Below are positions 8,176 to 16,406 of a stretch of DNA of 64,000 nucleotides, one piece after another. This stretch comes from CAUVKI01 sp963552605. Its GTDB lineage: Bacteria > Bacillota > Clostridia > Tissierellales > Peptoniphilaceae. Within the stretch, counting starts at the first letter, position 1. Each line of letters starts with the position of its first letter. The notes beneath the pieces are model-generated. The model worked only from the letters and a program-made list of their open reading frames with translations. It was not told the DNA's origin and searched no databases. The stretch spans positions 1 to 64,000 of the forward strand of contig CAUVKI010000002.1 of NCBI GenBank assembly GCA_963552605.1. Reading direction: 5' to 3'. Both the position numbers and the translations under genes were made by a program.

Positions 8176-9543
8176 CTACTTTATATTCGGGTCGTACCAC
8201 ACCTTCTTCCAAAATATCTTGGTCATTTTTTTATCACTGACCGATTTGAGATTCATCAACACGACATAATAAAAATTTCCTTGTTCGTAAGGTTTCAAGG
8301 GAATTATTTTTATCTCTCTTTTGTTATTTCCGAAACTTAAACTAACGGGAAAAAACCTACCGTCCTTATCGAACATAAAGATTTTTCCTTTTACAAGCTG
8401 CTCTTCTGAAACCGTATCGTTAAGAGTAACTGTCCAAACGTGCATGGGCTCATAGGTACCTTCTCTTCCCTCAATCTCCTCGCCATTCAAAATTTTCTTA
8501 ATCAATTCAAGTGAAATCTTCTCTTCCTCAAGCCCCTCTCCGTTTAACAAACTGACTTTTTCTTTTTCAGTATAGTTTCTCATATCTCTGCTCACTCCGG
8601 GATAATCCGAAAAGCATTCCCCGGGAGAATTTATATCACGAACCCTCCCTTTGGAAAATTCGGAGTTTGAGTCACTCACAAGAAAACAATTGTAAACAAC
8701 CGTCATCGGACGAGGAGCACCTGTCCAGATGGGGTCATCGTGCGTGACATCGACATTATACCACTGCCCGTTTAATTTGACGGTATTCCAAGTATGCCCT
8801 CCTCCATTGAATGTTCCCCAAATAACTCCGCTCTCTATTCCAAGTTCCCTCATATACAAATCGAAAAGTAAAGTATAGGCTTGGCACACACCCTCTCCCG
8901 TCATTATCATCTCATTGGGATAGTATTTTTTTAAGGTCTTGTCATACTCATAGGAGAGAACCATAATATCATGAACCCTTCTCACCTTTTCAAATTCGGA
9001 AAGAGAACCATCCTTAAGCTTAGCTTGACTTATGGATTTCTTTACAAATTGAGCCGCATTATATAAGTCTTCCGGTACGCGTCTCTTTGTTCCCTCCAAT
9101 TCGAATTCTTCAGTAAAGAAAAACCTTATATCGTTTCCCGTATAACTATAACCAATCCCTAAAACTGACGCAGGGTGCTTTGATTTTATAAATGATTTTC
9201 GCAAATACTGAGACATACCCTTGTGATATCCGTCACTGATATTTCCGGGATATGAACTATGCACATTTGCTCCGTAGTTAATAAAATCGTTATAAGACAT
9301 CTCTCCCCTGATGAACTTGTCAAAAGCATTCATCATTCCGAAAGCTGCAGAATCGATAAAAGTCTTGTCAGCAGGCAAGATTTCATAAGTTTGCTCTATC
9401 CCATCAAGCGAACTGTATTCTCCCTTAATCCACTCCGGATAATAATTATAAACCCCTTGTGTAGGAGAATTCTCCTGAGCATATGTAATCGAACCCAAAA
9501 GAACCGCCAGCAATAAAGCCGAAATAAACTTGAAATTCTTCAT
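8176..9543 (-). CDS. secreted transglutaminase-like protein with C-terminal Ig-like domain
   Basis: Residues about 180-270 form a transglutaminase-core (papain-like) domain. Cys220 in GEGVCQAY, His250 in GGGHTWN and Asp265 in YNVDVTHDDP give the full Cys-His-Asp triad. In bacteria such domains are usually proteases or cross-linking enzymes acting on the cell surface. A signal peptide covers residues 1-22. The last 80 residues resemble the N-terminal Ig-like domain of the two large secreted proteins at 1976-6872. I choose the ATG at 9543 (MKNFKFIS) because GGAGG lies six bases before it; an ATG five codons upstream overlaps the end of the RsbW-like gene. The two genes form one transcription unit. 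Confidence 0.85.
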   Translation of the reverse strand: MKNFKFISALLLAVLLGSITYAQENSPTQGVYNYYPEWIKGEYSSLDGIEQTYEILPADKTFIDSAAFGMMNAFDKFIRGEMSYNDFINYGANVHSSYPGNISDGYHKGMSQYLRKSFIKSKHPASVLGIGYSYTGNDIRFFFTEEFELEGTKRRVPEDLYNAAQFVKKSISQAKLKDGSLSEFEKVRRVHDIMVLSYEYDKTLKKYYPNEMIMTGEGVCQAYTLLFDLYMRELGIESGVIWGTFNGGGHTWNTVKLNGQWYNVDVTHDDPIWTGAPRPMTVVYNCFLVSDSNSEFSKGRVRDINSPGECFSDYPGVSRDMRNYTEKEKVSLLNGEGLEEEKISLELIKKILNGEEIEGREGTYEPMHVWTVTLNDTVSEEQLVKGKIFMFDKDGRFFPVSLSFGNNKREIKIIPLKPYEQGNFYYVVLMNLKSVSDKKMTKIFWKKVWYDPNIK

Positions 9544-9554
9544 AAAATACCTCC

Positions 9555-9932
9555 TCATAAAATTTTCAAAACCCTAACTTGATTCTTGTTTATAGAGAGC
9601 TCCTCCGATAAATTCTCCACCAAAGTAAGCCCTCTTCCGGTGCAGAGCAAAACACCGGAGCTTTCTCTCCTGCGATTTATCCCTCCTCCCTCGTCAGCAA
9701 CTTTTATTTCAATCACCCCCTTATCCACCGCAATCGAAAATCTCACCAATCTTTGACGCATCGAGCGATTACCGTGCAATATGGCATTAATCAAAAGCTC
9801 ATTTATAATGAGCCTCGTTTCCAAGAGACATTCTTCACATAAGATGTCGGAAAGATCCTTGATGATTTTTTCAATCTTAAGAGAAACTACCGAAAAATCG
9901 GACAGAAATTCTCCCGAGTAACTGTAATCCAT
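9555..9932 (-). CDS. RsbW/SpoIIAB-like GHKL-fold serine kinase or anti-sigma protein
   Basis: This 125-aa protein is a minimal HATPase_c_2 domain. The N box NELLINAILHGN (residues 44-55, with Glu45 and Asn49), the G1 box VADEGGGI (78-85) and the G2 box TGRGL (98-102) are present, as in RsbW and SpoIIAB, which bind and phosphorylate STAS antagonists and hold alternative sigma factors. No sigma factor or STAS gene lies beside it, so its partner is elsewhere or it works on a PP2C/SpoIIE-type pathway. The ATG follows AGAGGTGG. It precedes a secreted transglutaminase-like gene by 11 bases, suggesting that the pair responds to, or acts during, envelope stress; that is inference. Confidence 0.8.
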   Translation of the reverse strand: MDYSYSGEFLSDFSVVSLKIEKIIKDLSDILCEECLLETRLIINELLINAILHGNRSMRQRLVRFSIAVDKGVIEIKVADEGGGINRRRESSGVLLCTGRGLTLVENLSEELSINKNQVRVLKIL

Positions 9933-10239
9933 ATGGTATCCACCTCTGCTTACAGATATACCCCCCTTTCAGATGAAGCAAACCTGTCCTTTTGAATTTT
10001 GTAATATTTTTTTTCTTATTTTGTTATTATTCACAATTTGGCAATAGAGGACAACTCAATTAAGTTCAGCTCCAAGTTACGTTTCCATTCCACCTAGTTG
10101 TGTCACACAGAGTTATTTTTATTTCCAATGTTTTGTTCCGGAAAAGATTGCAGCTTCCTGTTAAAAAATATTGTTGACAGCTACTTATATGGAAAGCTAT
10201 ACTTACCCAGGGTTAATAAATTTATACCGGAGGAACAAA
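9933..10239. other. divergent intergenic region, 307 bases
   Basis: It separates the minus-strand RsbW-like gene from the plus-strand ECF operon. It holds the ECF promoter (10174-10203). The minus-strand half is very AT-rich, and I see no confident promoter for the RsbW-like gene. There is no room for a long riboswitch in front of the ECF genes because the predicted transcript starts near 10210. Confidence 0.5.
10174..10203 (+). promoter_or_regulatory. promoter of the ECF transporter operon
   Basis: TTGACA (10174-10179) and TATACT (10198-10203) are 18 bases apart. The predicted transcript starts near 10210, about 30 bases before the ATG at 10240, with GGAGG at 10229-10233. The promoter lies inside a longer open frame, which rules out the upstream TTG and ATG as starts. 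Confidence 0.8.
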
Positions 10240-10902
10240 ATGGTAAATCCCTTAGTCGTAATTCTTTTCAATGTTATCCTTCCAATTTCTCTAATGATTC
10301 CCGGAAATCCCTATGAGAATATTTTTTTTCTTGTATTCGCATCGATAGTTTTATTTTTTATGAAAAAATACAAAAGGCTTTTAAAATTTCTTATTGTTTA
10401 TGCACTGTTTACATCAGTATTCAAACTTTTGAGCGGCACGGACAGTTTGGGGCAATTTATATCCGTTCTTTTGATTATGACTTCCAACTATATGCCCTGT
10501 TTTATGATGGCAAGCGTATTGGTTTTGGATTACACTCCCTCGGAAATAATTTCCGCACTTGAGCCGCTGCATTTGCCGAAGGGTTTTGTGGTTGCTCTTT
10601 CTATTGTCATAAGATATATCCCCACTTTCAAAAGAGAGTTTTCAATGATAAAAGAGTCTATGAGATTAAGGGGAGTGCCGTATAGTATTAAGTATCCGAT
10701 TAAGAGTTTTCAATTTTTTTTGGTTCCGCAGCTTTTCAGATGTGCCGCTTTGGCAGATGAGATAACCTCCGCGGGACTCATAAAGGGAATTACAAATCCG
10801 AAAAGAAGAACTTCTTACTATGACATACATCTGAAGTCCTATGATTATTTTTTATGCGGAGTTCTTATCATTGCATTGGGGGTGTTTATAATATGGAGGT
10901 GA
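10240..10902 (+). CDS. ecfT: ECF transporter transmembrane component (EcfT/CbiQ family)
   Basis: This is the T component that couples ATP hydrolysis to the substrate-binding S protein in energy-coupling-factor vitamin/metal importers. Several hydrophobic segments are followed by the conserved cytoplasmic motifs SMRLRGV and ITSAGLIKG (positions of the paired X-R-G coupling motifs), which contact the ATPases. The ATG at 10240 is chosen because GGAGG lies six bases before it and a strong promoter overlaps the longer frame; the protein is then 220 aa. Its stop overlaps the beginning of the ATPase gene, as expected for a tightly coupled operon. Confidence 0.85.
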   Translation: MVNPLVVILFNVILPISLMIPGNPYENIFFLVFASIVLFFMKKYKRLLKFLIVYALFTSVFKLLSGTDSLGQFISVLLIMTSNYMPCFMMASVLVLDYTPSEIISALEPLHLPKGFVVALSIVIRYIPTFKREFSMIKESMRLRGVPYSIKYPIKSFQFFLVPQLFRCAALADEITSAGLIKGITNPKRRTSYYDIHLKSYDYFLCGVLIIALGVFIIWR

Positions 10903-12314
10903 TGGAGGCAAAAGATTATTCCTTTAAGTATTCCGGAGCTGAAGAAACGGCAATAGAAAAAATTAATTTCAAGGCTCATCTTGGAGAGATAATATTGGTT
11001 GCGGGAGATAGCGGGAGCGGTAAATCGACTTTTTTAAAATCGTTTAACGGCTTAATTCCGGATATGACGGAAGGAGAGATAAAAGGAGAAAGGAAGATTG
11101 AGGGAAAAGAATACTTAAGCCTCCCCATATACGAAATAGGGAAAAATATAGGAACGGTATTTCAAAACCCGAGGAGCCAGTTTTTTACTTTGGACAGCAC
11201 AAGCGAGTTTGTGTTCGCTATGGAGAATTACGGTTTCACCAAAGCCGAGATGGAGGAGACCTTAAAAAAAATAAAATCGGATCTTCCGATAGGAAATTTG
11301 TTCGGCAGACAAATTCATACTCTCTCAAGCGGAGAAAGACAGCTTCTTGCGCTTGCCTGCGCCCTTACCTTGGATCCGAAAGTGCTGATTTTCGATGAAC
11401 CTTCCGCAAATTTGGATTACAGAAATTCAATGGGATTTAAAAAAATTCTTGAAAGAATTAAAAGTAATAAGACGGTTTTTGTGGCGGATCATAGGTTTTT
11501 TTATCTATCGGGAATTATAGACAGAGTTTTTCTGATTAGAAACAAAACTGTCGAAATCTTCAAAAGTGAGGAAGATTTTAAGAACTCTGATTACAACACG
11601 AGAAGTTTTGATCTTTTTAAGATGAATATTCCCTTTAAGTCTCCTATGGAGAGAAAAAAAGTTGTGTGTGAGGTGAAATCCGTTTCAAAAAAACCTGTGC
11701 TGAAATCGGTGTCTTTTTCGCTTTATGAAAATGAGACGGTTTCAATTGTCGGAGTGAACGGAGTGGGAAAAACCACGATTGCCCGACTTTTGACAGGTTC
11801 TCTTAAACCTGACGGCGGAGAGATTGCAATCTCGGAAATGCCTTTTTACGTAATGCAGGATGCGGATTATCAGCTGTTCGGTTCGGATGTGCTAAACGAG
11901 CTTGAAATCGGAAACAACTTAAGTGAGGAATCAAAGCTTGAGGTTCTTGAGAGTATGGACATATTAAGGTATAAGAACACTCACCCTTTCGATTTGAGCG
12001 GAGGAGAAAAACAAAGACTTCAAATTGCAATGGCTATGATTTCAAAATCTCCCCTCATAATACTCGATGAGCCGACAAGCGGATTGGATGTGAAGAGTAT
12101 GGAGAAGGTGGCTCAAAAACTTGAGGAATTATCAAGATCAAAATCAATCCTGATTATATCCCACGATTATGAATTTATTCGCAGGGTATCGAACAGGATT
12201 TTATTTGTGAGCGGGGGAGTGATTAAGGAAGATTTTTTGTTGGATGAGGCAGGCATTGGAAAACTGAATTTGGTATTTAAAAATATGGAGGCGGAAAATG
12301 AAAATCAAACTTAA
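10893..12314 (+). CDS. ECF transporter ATPase, two ABC domains fused
   Basis: Two complete ABC ATPase domains lie in one chain. The first has Walker A GDSGSGKST (38-46), signature LSSGE (144-148) and Walker B VLIFDEP (164-170). The second has Walker A GVNGVGKTT (287-295), signature LSGGE (368-372) and Walker B LIILDEP (388-394). The chain therefore replaces the separate EcfA1/EcfA2 pair. The first signature has Ser for the usual Gly. I take the ATG at 10893, eight bases after GGGGGTG; an ATG at 10902 is only two bases from GGAGG. It overlaps ecfT by 10 bases and the S-component gene by 17. Confidence 0.88.
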   Translation: MEVMEAKDYSFKYSGAEETAIEKINFKAHLGEIILVAGDSGSGKSTFLKSFNGLIPDMTEGEIKGERKIEGKEYLSLPIYEIGKNIGTVFQNPRSQFFTLDSTSEFVFAMENYGFTKAEMEETLKKIKSDLPIGNLFGRQIHTLSSGERQLLALACALTLDPKVLIFDEPSANLDYRNSMGFKKILERIKSNKTVFVADHRFFYLSGIIDRVFLIRNKTVEIFKSEEDFKNSDYNTRSFDLFKMNIPFKSPMERKKVVCEVKSVSKKPVLKSVSFSLYENETVSIVGVNGVGKTTIARLLTGSLKPDGGEIAISEMPFYVMQDADYQLFGSDVLNELEIGNNLSEESKLEVLESMDILRYKNTHPFDLSGGEKQRLQIAMAMISKSPLIILDEPTSGLDVKSMEKVAQKLEELSRSKSILIISHDYEFIRRVSNRILFVSGGVIKEDFLLDEAGIGKLNLVFKNMEAENENQT

Positions 12315-12882
12315 GGAAGTGGTTTTGCTCGCACTTCTCACTGCGGTTTATATCATAGTTTATATGGTAAGTATGTTCGCTATAACCCCTTTAGGAGCAT
12401 TCGGACATTCCATAAGCCCAGGGTTCTGCGCTTTGCTGTCCGGAGCGATTATAATATTCATTAACAGAAAGATAGGAAAAATGTGGGAATATACCATTTT
12501 TTCCATGTTGATTATGGGAGTTTTCACCCTTATGGGAGTGGGATATATTCCTTGGATTATAACTTCCCTATCTACGGCTGTCATTGCGGATATCGTTGCA
12601 TCGAGATCGAACAAAACCTCAATTCCGCTGCTTGGAGTCGCCTCGGGATTAATTCATATGGGGCAGGCTTGGGGATCAATAATTCCTTCGACCTTTTTTC
12701 TTGAGGCATATCGTTCACATTGGATAGAAAGAGGAATGAAAGCTGCAGAAATGGACGAGCAAATAAAGTTTACAAAAGATCTTATGGGGCTTCTTTCTAC
12801 CGGAGTTGTATTTGCGCTTTCATTCATAGGCGTTTTATTGGGTTATGCGATTTTGAAAAAGCATTTGGAAAAGATGAAATAA
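12298..12882 (+). CDS. MptD-family (Trep_Strep) ECF transporter S component
   Basis: A 194-aa membrane protein with about five hydrophobic segments, the first being LLALLTAVYIIVYMVS. It resembles the MptD/Trep_Strep family of putative ECF substrate-binding proteins. The S component sets substrate specificity; its substrate here cannot be read from sequence. Position supports the call: it is the last gene of a T-ATPase-S operon, overlapping the ATPase gene, with GGAGG before the ATG. No metabolic gene or riboswitch in the neighbourhood hints at the ligand. Confidence 0.8.
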   Translation: MKIKLKEVVLLALLTAVYIIVYMVSMFAITPLGAFGHSISPGFCALLSGAIIIFINRKIGKMWEYTIFSMLIMGVFTLMGVGYIPWIITSLSTAVIADIVASRSNKTSIPLLGVASGLIHMGQAWGSIIPSTFFLEAYRSHWIERGMKAAEMDEQIKFTKDLMGLLSTGVVFALSFIGVLLGYAILKKHLEKMK

Positions 12883-12936
12883 GAAATCGAGAAAATTTTC
12901 ATAATATTTTCGTCGTGTTTTCCATCAAAGCGGGTG

Positions 12937-12965
12937 TTGACACAATTTTTGGTATGTGTTATCAT
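12937..12965 (+). promoter_or_regulatory. promoter of the SLH protein gene
   Basis: TTGACA (12937-12942) and TATCAT (12960-12965) with a 17-base spacer. The start of transcription is about 35 bases before the ATG at 13008, with GGGAGG in between. Confidence 0.8.
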
Positions 12966-13007
12966 CCGTGAGCTGGATATTACATTTTAATAACGGGAGG
13001 TTTTTAC

Positions 13008-14231
13008 ATGAAGAGAGGTTTGGCAGTAATTTTGGCAGCGGTGATGTTGGTTTCGTTATCCCTTACGGCTTATGCCGCCGGGGATAAGGCTATGGAAAAA
13101 ATTGATTTCCTAAAGCAGACGGGATTGGTTAAAGGGGACGAAAAGGGTGATCTCAAGTTGGACGATCCCATAACCAGAGCGGAGATTGCAACATTGTTGG
13201 CTAAGATTAAGGTGATGGACGGTTTGGATAAGAGAACTTTTAAAGGAATTTTCAAAGATGTTCCCGAGAGTCACTGGGCATGGAAATTCATTGAAGCCGT
13301 ATCCGAGGCGTCAATGGTTAAGGGTGTGAGCGAGGGAGAGTTTGCTCCTCTTAAGAAAGTGAAGTATGCCGAGGCTATGGCAATGCTTGTAAGAATGAAC
13401 GAGGAATGGAAAGACGAGAATGTTGAGTGGCCCAAAGGTTATGTTGACGGAGCTGAAAAATTCGGTTTGCTGGAAGATGTGAAAATTGATAATGTGATGT
13501 CTGAGGCTAAGAGAAAAGATGTCTTCGTTATGATTTACAATCAGATGAACAGAGAAAAACCCATTCCGGTGGAAACTTCAAGTTCAGATGATTCCTACTT
13601 GAAAGATTTCAAAGCCTTTGTTGCAAGTATTGATGTTTCCGTGTTCGAGAGAGAGGGTATTGCAGCAGGAAACGATGCGCAAAAGCAAAAGAGAATAGAT
13701 ACCTTTATGGCGGAGTACAAAAAGGCAAAAGAACTTTCCGAAGTTGCTAAACCCACCGCTGAGCAATTGAAAGAAATGCAGGATATGTATAAGCTTGAAA
13801 AGGGAAAGGTGAGAGGAAGCCTTAAGGATCTTGGAAAAAAGGTTATGGTTCAAATGACGGTTGAGGGAGAACGAGGAATAAAGACTGCAGGGGATAAAAC
13901 CTATACTGCCCTTACAGATAATACAATCATCGTAAAAACTCCCTACAAGGGTCTTGAGAAATCTGACGATAAAGCTAAGCTTTATTTAAATTTTGTTTTG
14001 AATGCGGATTATACCCCCAAAGCCGACGCAATTTCAAATGCAACTCCTAAGTATAAAAAGATGGAACTTCCTAAGGAGTCCTATACGGTTGAGGCTGTTG
14101 ACGGAGGATATAAAATCAAAGTTTTGAAATTTCCTGAGGGTGTTGCTATTTTGAAACCTGTAATCAAGGTGAAGTTTGCAGAAGGGGCATATGTTGAAAA
14201 CGGAGATTTGGTGTTTGTAGTAGGAAAGTAA
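13008..14231 (+). CDS. S-layer homology (SLH) domain protein
   Basis: A signal peptide (residues 1-23, ending AYA-A) is followed by three SLH-type repeats over about residues 25-190. Visible landmarks are the ITRAEIATLLAK motif of the first repeat, FKDVPESHWAWKFIEAVSEASMVKGVSEGEFAP of the second (read in two parts) and WPKGYVDGAEKFGLL of the third. SLH triplets bind pyruvylated secondary wall polymers and hold proteins on the Gram-positive surface. The C-terminal 200 residues are Lys-rich and unassigned. It has its own promoter and a strong terminator, so it is a single-gene unit, plausibly an abundant surface protein. Confidence 0.88.
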   Translation: MKRGLAVILAAVMLVSLSLTAYAAGDKAMEKIDFLKQTGLVKGDEKGDLKLDDPITRAEIATLLAKIKVMDGLDKRTFKGIFKDVPESHWAWKFIEAVSEASMVKGVSEGEFAPLKKVKYAEAMAMLVRMNEEWKDENVEWPKGYVDGAEKFGLLEDVKIDNVMSEAKRKDVFVMIYNQMNREKPIPVETSSSDDSYLKDFKAFVASIDVSVFEREGIAAGNDAQKQKRIDTFMAEYKKAKELSEVAKPTAEQLKEMQDMYKLEKGKVRGSLKDLGKKVMVQMTVEGERGIKTAGDKTYTALTDNTIIVKTPYKGLEKSDDKAKLYLNFVLNADYTPKADAISNATPKYKKMELPKESYTVEAVDGGYKIKVLKFPEGVAILKPVIKVKFAEGAYVENGDLVFVVGK

Positions 14232-14237
14232 AAAAAA

Positions 14238-14268
14238 GAGAGCGTTGCTTCTGCGACGCTCTTTTTTT
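14238..14268 (+). terminator. bidirectional terminator after the SLH gene
   Basis: A nine-base-pair stem (14240-14248 with 14253-14261, one G-T pair) has T runs on both sides (14262-14268 on plus; the A run at 14230-14237 on minus). It serves the SLH gene and probably also the converging sulfatase gene that ends at 14337. Confidence 0.88.
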
Positions 14269-14336
14269 GTTTCCCTACCTGTACTTATTTGCAAAGGGCT
14301 GCCCTGTTTTATTATGTTGTGTGTTTGACCGATAAA

Positions 14337-16382
14337 TTACGGCTCGATGATGTTGAACGGATTGGTTCCGCCGATTGGAAATTGGTTCATATTATCCATC
14401 ATCAGCGTCAGCAGTTCGGAATTGCCCTCGACCTTGACCGCCTTTGAAACCGCTTCCCGATTGTTGGTAAGGATTGCAAAGAGCGCATTCTTCGGGCAGG
14501 TGATGGACACGTCCGCCCCGTCCGACAGCGTATTTGCATATACCAGCAGCACGCCGTTTTTCACACGGAGCATATGCTTTTCGCCTACATCGGGTAGCGT
14601 TACATTCATAGTAAAGTCATGGTCTGCCAACTTCTGCTTGTCCATAACAATTGCCATATAATCAAACAGCATAGGTGCGGAAAGAGCCCTAATCATACCG
14701 TCGTCGCTCTTGGTGGAAGCGGTGAAATTGGCATTGCCTTGGCGCAGTTCCTGCGCAGCGGTCAGATACTCATTGCGCCACGGACCGGATTCTGACTGAT
14801 ACCCGAGCTGCTCCATTGCGTCCGCACACAAAAGCCTCGCATCGGTGTTCGTCGGATCGGCGAAAACGATGGTGTTTGTAATTTCAGCTACCCAGCGGTA
14901 CTCGCCCTTGTCAAAGTCAGCCTTTGCCATTTGCAGTACCTTATCGACATCTCCGAGATACTCCACCCATTTTTTCGCACTGTCACTGGGCATAAGGGGA
15001 TTAAGATTGACGGGATTGCTGTCATACCAACCCATAAACTTCTGGTATACCGCCTTGGAGTTGTGCGAAACCGTGCCGTAATATTGGCGAGTGTACCAGA
15101 TTTTATTCAGGGCTTCCGGCAGCTTAATCATATTGGAAATCTCATCGCTTGTGTAGCCTTGGTTGATATAGGTCAGAGTTTGATCGTTGATGTACTTGTA
15201 TACAGCCGCAGTGTTGACCATATAATTATTCACCACGTCGTTACCCCAATGCGGCCAGTTGTGGGACTGGAAGGCGACCTCTACGTCTTTTCCGTAAAGA
15301 GAGATTGCTTCGGTGATGTATTTCGCCCACGCCGCACCGTCACGAACCTCGGCACCTCGCAGCGTATAGAGGTTGTGGAGTGTTCCGGTGCAGTTTTCCG
15401 CAAGCCACAATGCTCGATGCTTTGGAAGCCACGTGTTCATTTCTGCAGGTGCTTCCGTGCCGGGTGTGAGCTGAAATTCGAGCTCCACGCCGTCTATCGT
15501 CAGTTTTTCGCCGGATTTCTTAATCTCGTAGCTGGGTGTGATAAACGATACCGTACCTGTGGATTGCCCCATTCCGATACCTTGCGCAAGCTTTCCGGTC
15601 ACACCGGGGGTCAGCAAGATGCCATACTGATAATTGCTGCGACGCCCCATACCCTTGCCTGCATAAACGTTTTCACTCACAGAGTGCTCGGTAAAGCCTG
15701 CAGGCGTGATAACGGGAATTTTACCGCTGGCAAGCTGCTCCTCAATTGAAAGCGTTTCGTCCGCCTTATCCTCCTTCGACATCACACCGGCAATGCCGCC
15801 AAAATGGTCAACGTGGGTATGGGAAATAATAACGGCTTTGATCGGGAATTTGCCGAGGTTCTTTTCAATAAGTTGCATGGCTGCATGACTGCACTCCACA
15901 CTCATCAGCGTGTCGAATACAATCCAACCCGTGTCACCTTTGACGACCGTGAGATTTGACATATCGTAGCCTCTAACCTGATATATGTCGTCGGATACCT
16001 TAAAAAGTCCATAGATATGGTTGTTTTTTGTATTCTCCCACAGGCTGGGGTTCACGCTGTCGGGCGCTTTCTCGTAATCATCCAGAAATGCAAAGGCTTT
16101 CTGACTCCAGAGTATCTTTCCATCTTCATCTTTCAGTTCCAGCGTTTCCGGTGCATCAATCAGTCCGCGAGCGGCAAACTCGTACTCCTGCTTGTCGTTA
16201 AAGTCAAGTTCGTCATAGACTGCGGCATTTGCTTTTGCCGTGAGCTCTGTGGCGGGCTTTACTTCGGCACTCAATCCGAGATCCGTTTTTTTCACAGTTT
16301 GCTCTTCGCTTCCTTCTTGCGTGCAGGCGGATAAGGACAGCAGCAGCCCCGCCGCAAGAATTATAGCTGTTATGTGTTTCAT
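14337..16382 (-). CDS. alkyl/aryl-sulfatase lipoprotein, metallo-beta-lactamase fold (SdsA1 type)
   Basis: A lipoprotein signal (LLLSLSAC) is followed by the metallo-beta-lactamase domain with the metal motif HTHVDHFGG near residue 190. Further metal-site landmarks are ENCTGTLHN and the FQSHNWPHWG motif typical of the SdsA1/Pdsa class, which hydrolyses alkyl sulfates such as dodecyl sulfate to alcohol and sulfate. The alkyl-sulfatase dimerisation domain and a C-terminal SCP2-like domain follow, at the usual total length (681 aa). The ATG follows AAGGAGG. It is the last gene after TetR and the DUF1254 protein. Base composition is visibly richer in G+C than the neighbours, which suggests recent transfer. 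Confidence 0.9.
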   Translation of the reverse strand: MKHITAIILAAGLLLSLSACTQEGSEEQTVKKTDLGLSAEVKPATELTAKANAAVYDELDFNDKQEYEFAARGLIDAPETLELKDEDGKILWSQKAFAFLDDYEKAPDSVNPSLWENTKNNHIYGLFKVSDDIYQVRGYDMSNLTVVKGDTGWIVFDTLMSVECSHAAMQLIEKNLGKFPIKAVIISHTHVDHFGGIAGVMSKEDKADETLSIEEQLASGKIPVITPAGFTEHSVSENVYAGKGMGRRSNYQYGILLTPGVTGKLAQGIGMGQSTGTVSFITPSYEIKKSGEKLTIDGVELEFQLTPGTEAPAEMNTWLPKHRALWLAENCTGTLHNLYTLRGAEVRDGAAWAKYITEAISLYGKDVEVAFQSHNWPHWGNDVVNNYMVNTAAVYKYINDQTLTYINQGYTSDEISNMIKLPEALNKIWYTRQYYGTVSHNSKAVYQKFMGWYDSNPVNLNPLMPSDSAKKWVEYLGDVDKVLQMAKADFDKGEYRWVAEITNTIVFADPTNTDARLLCADAMEQLGYQSESGPWRNEYLTAAQELRQGNANFTASTKSDDGMIRALSAPMLFDYMAIVMDKQKLADHDFTMNVTLPDVGEKHMLRVKNGVLLVYANTLSDGADVSITCPKNALFAILTNNREAVSKAVKVEGNSELLTLMMDNMNQFPIGGTNPFNIIEP

Positions 16383-16406
16383 AAATTTTCCTCCTTGAAT
16401 ATTCTA

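Noticed and set aside
10171..10239. N-terminal extension of the EcfT protein by up to 23 codons
   Set aside because: A TTGACA/TATACT promoter lies within it and a GGAGG site precedes the ATG at 10240, although the extension reads somewhat EcfT-like.
14931..15749. 272-codon open frame opposite the alkyl-sulfatase gene
   Set aside because: Antisense shadow of a well-conserved enzyme in GC-richer DNA; no ribosome-binding site and no family resemblance.
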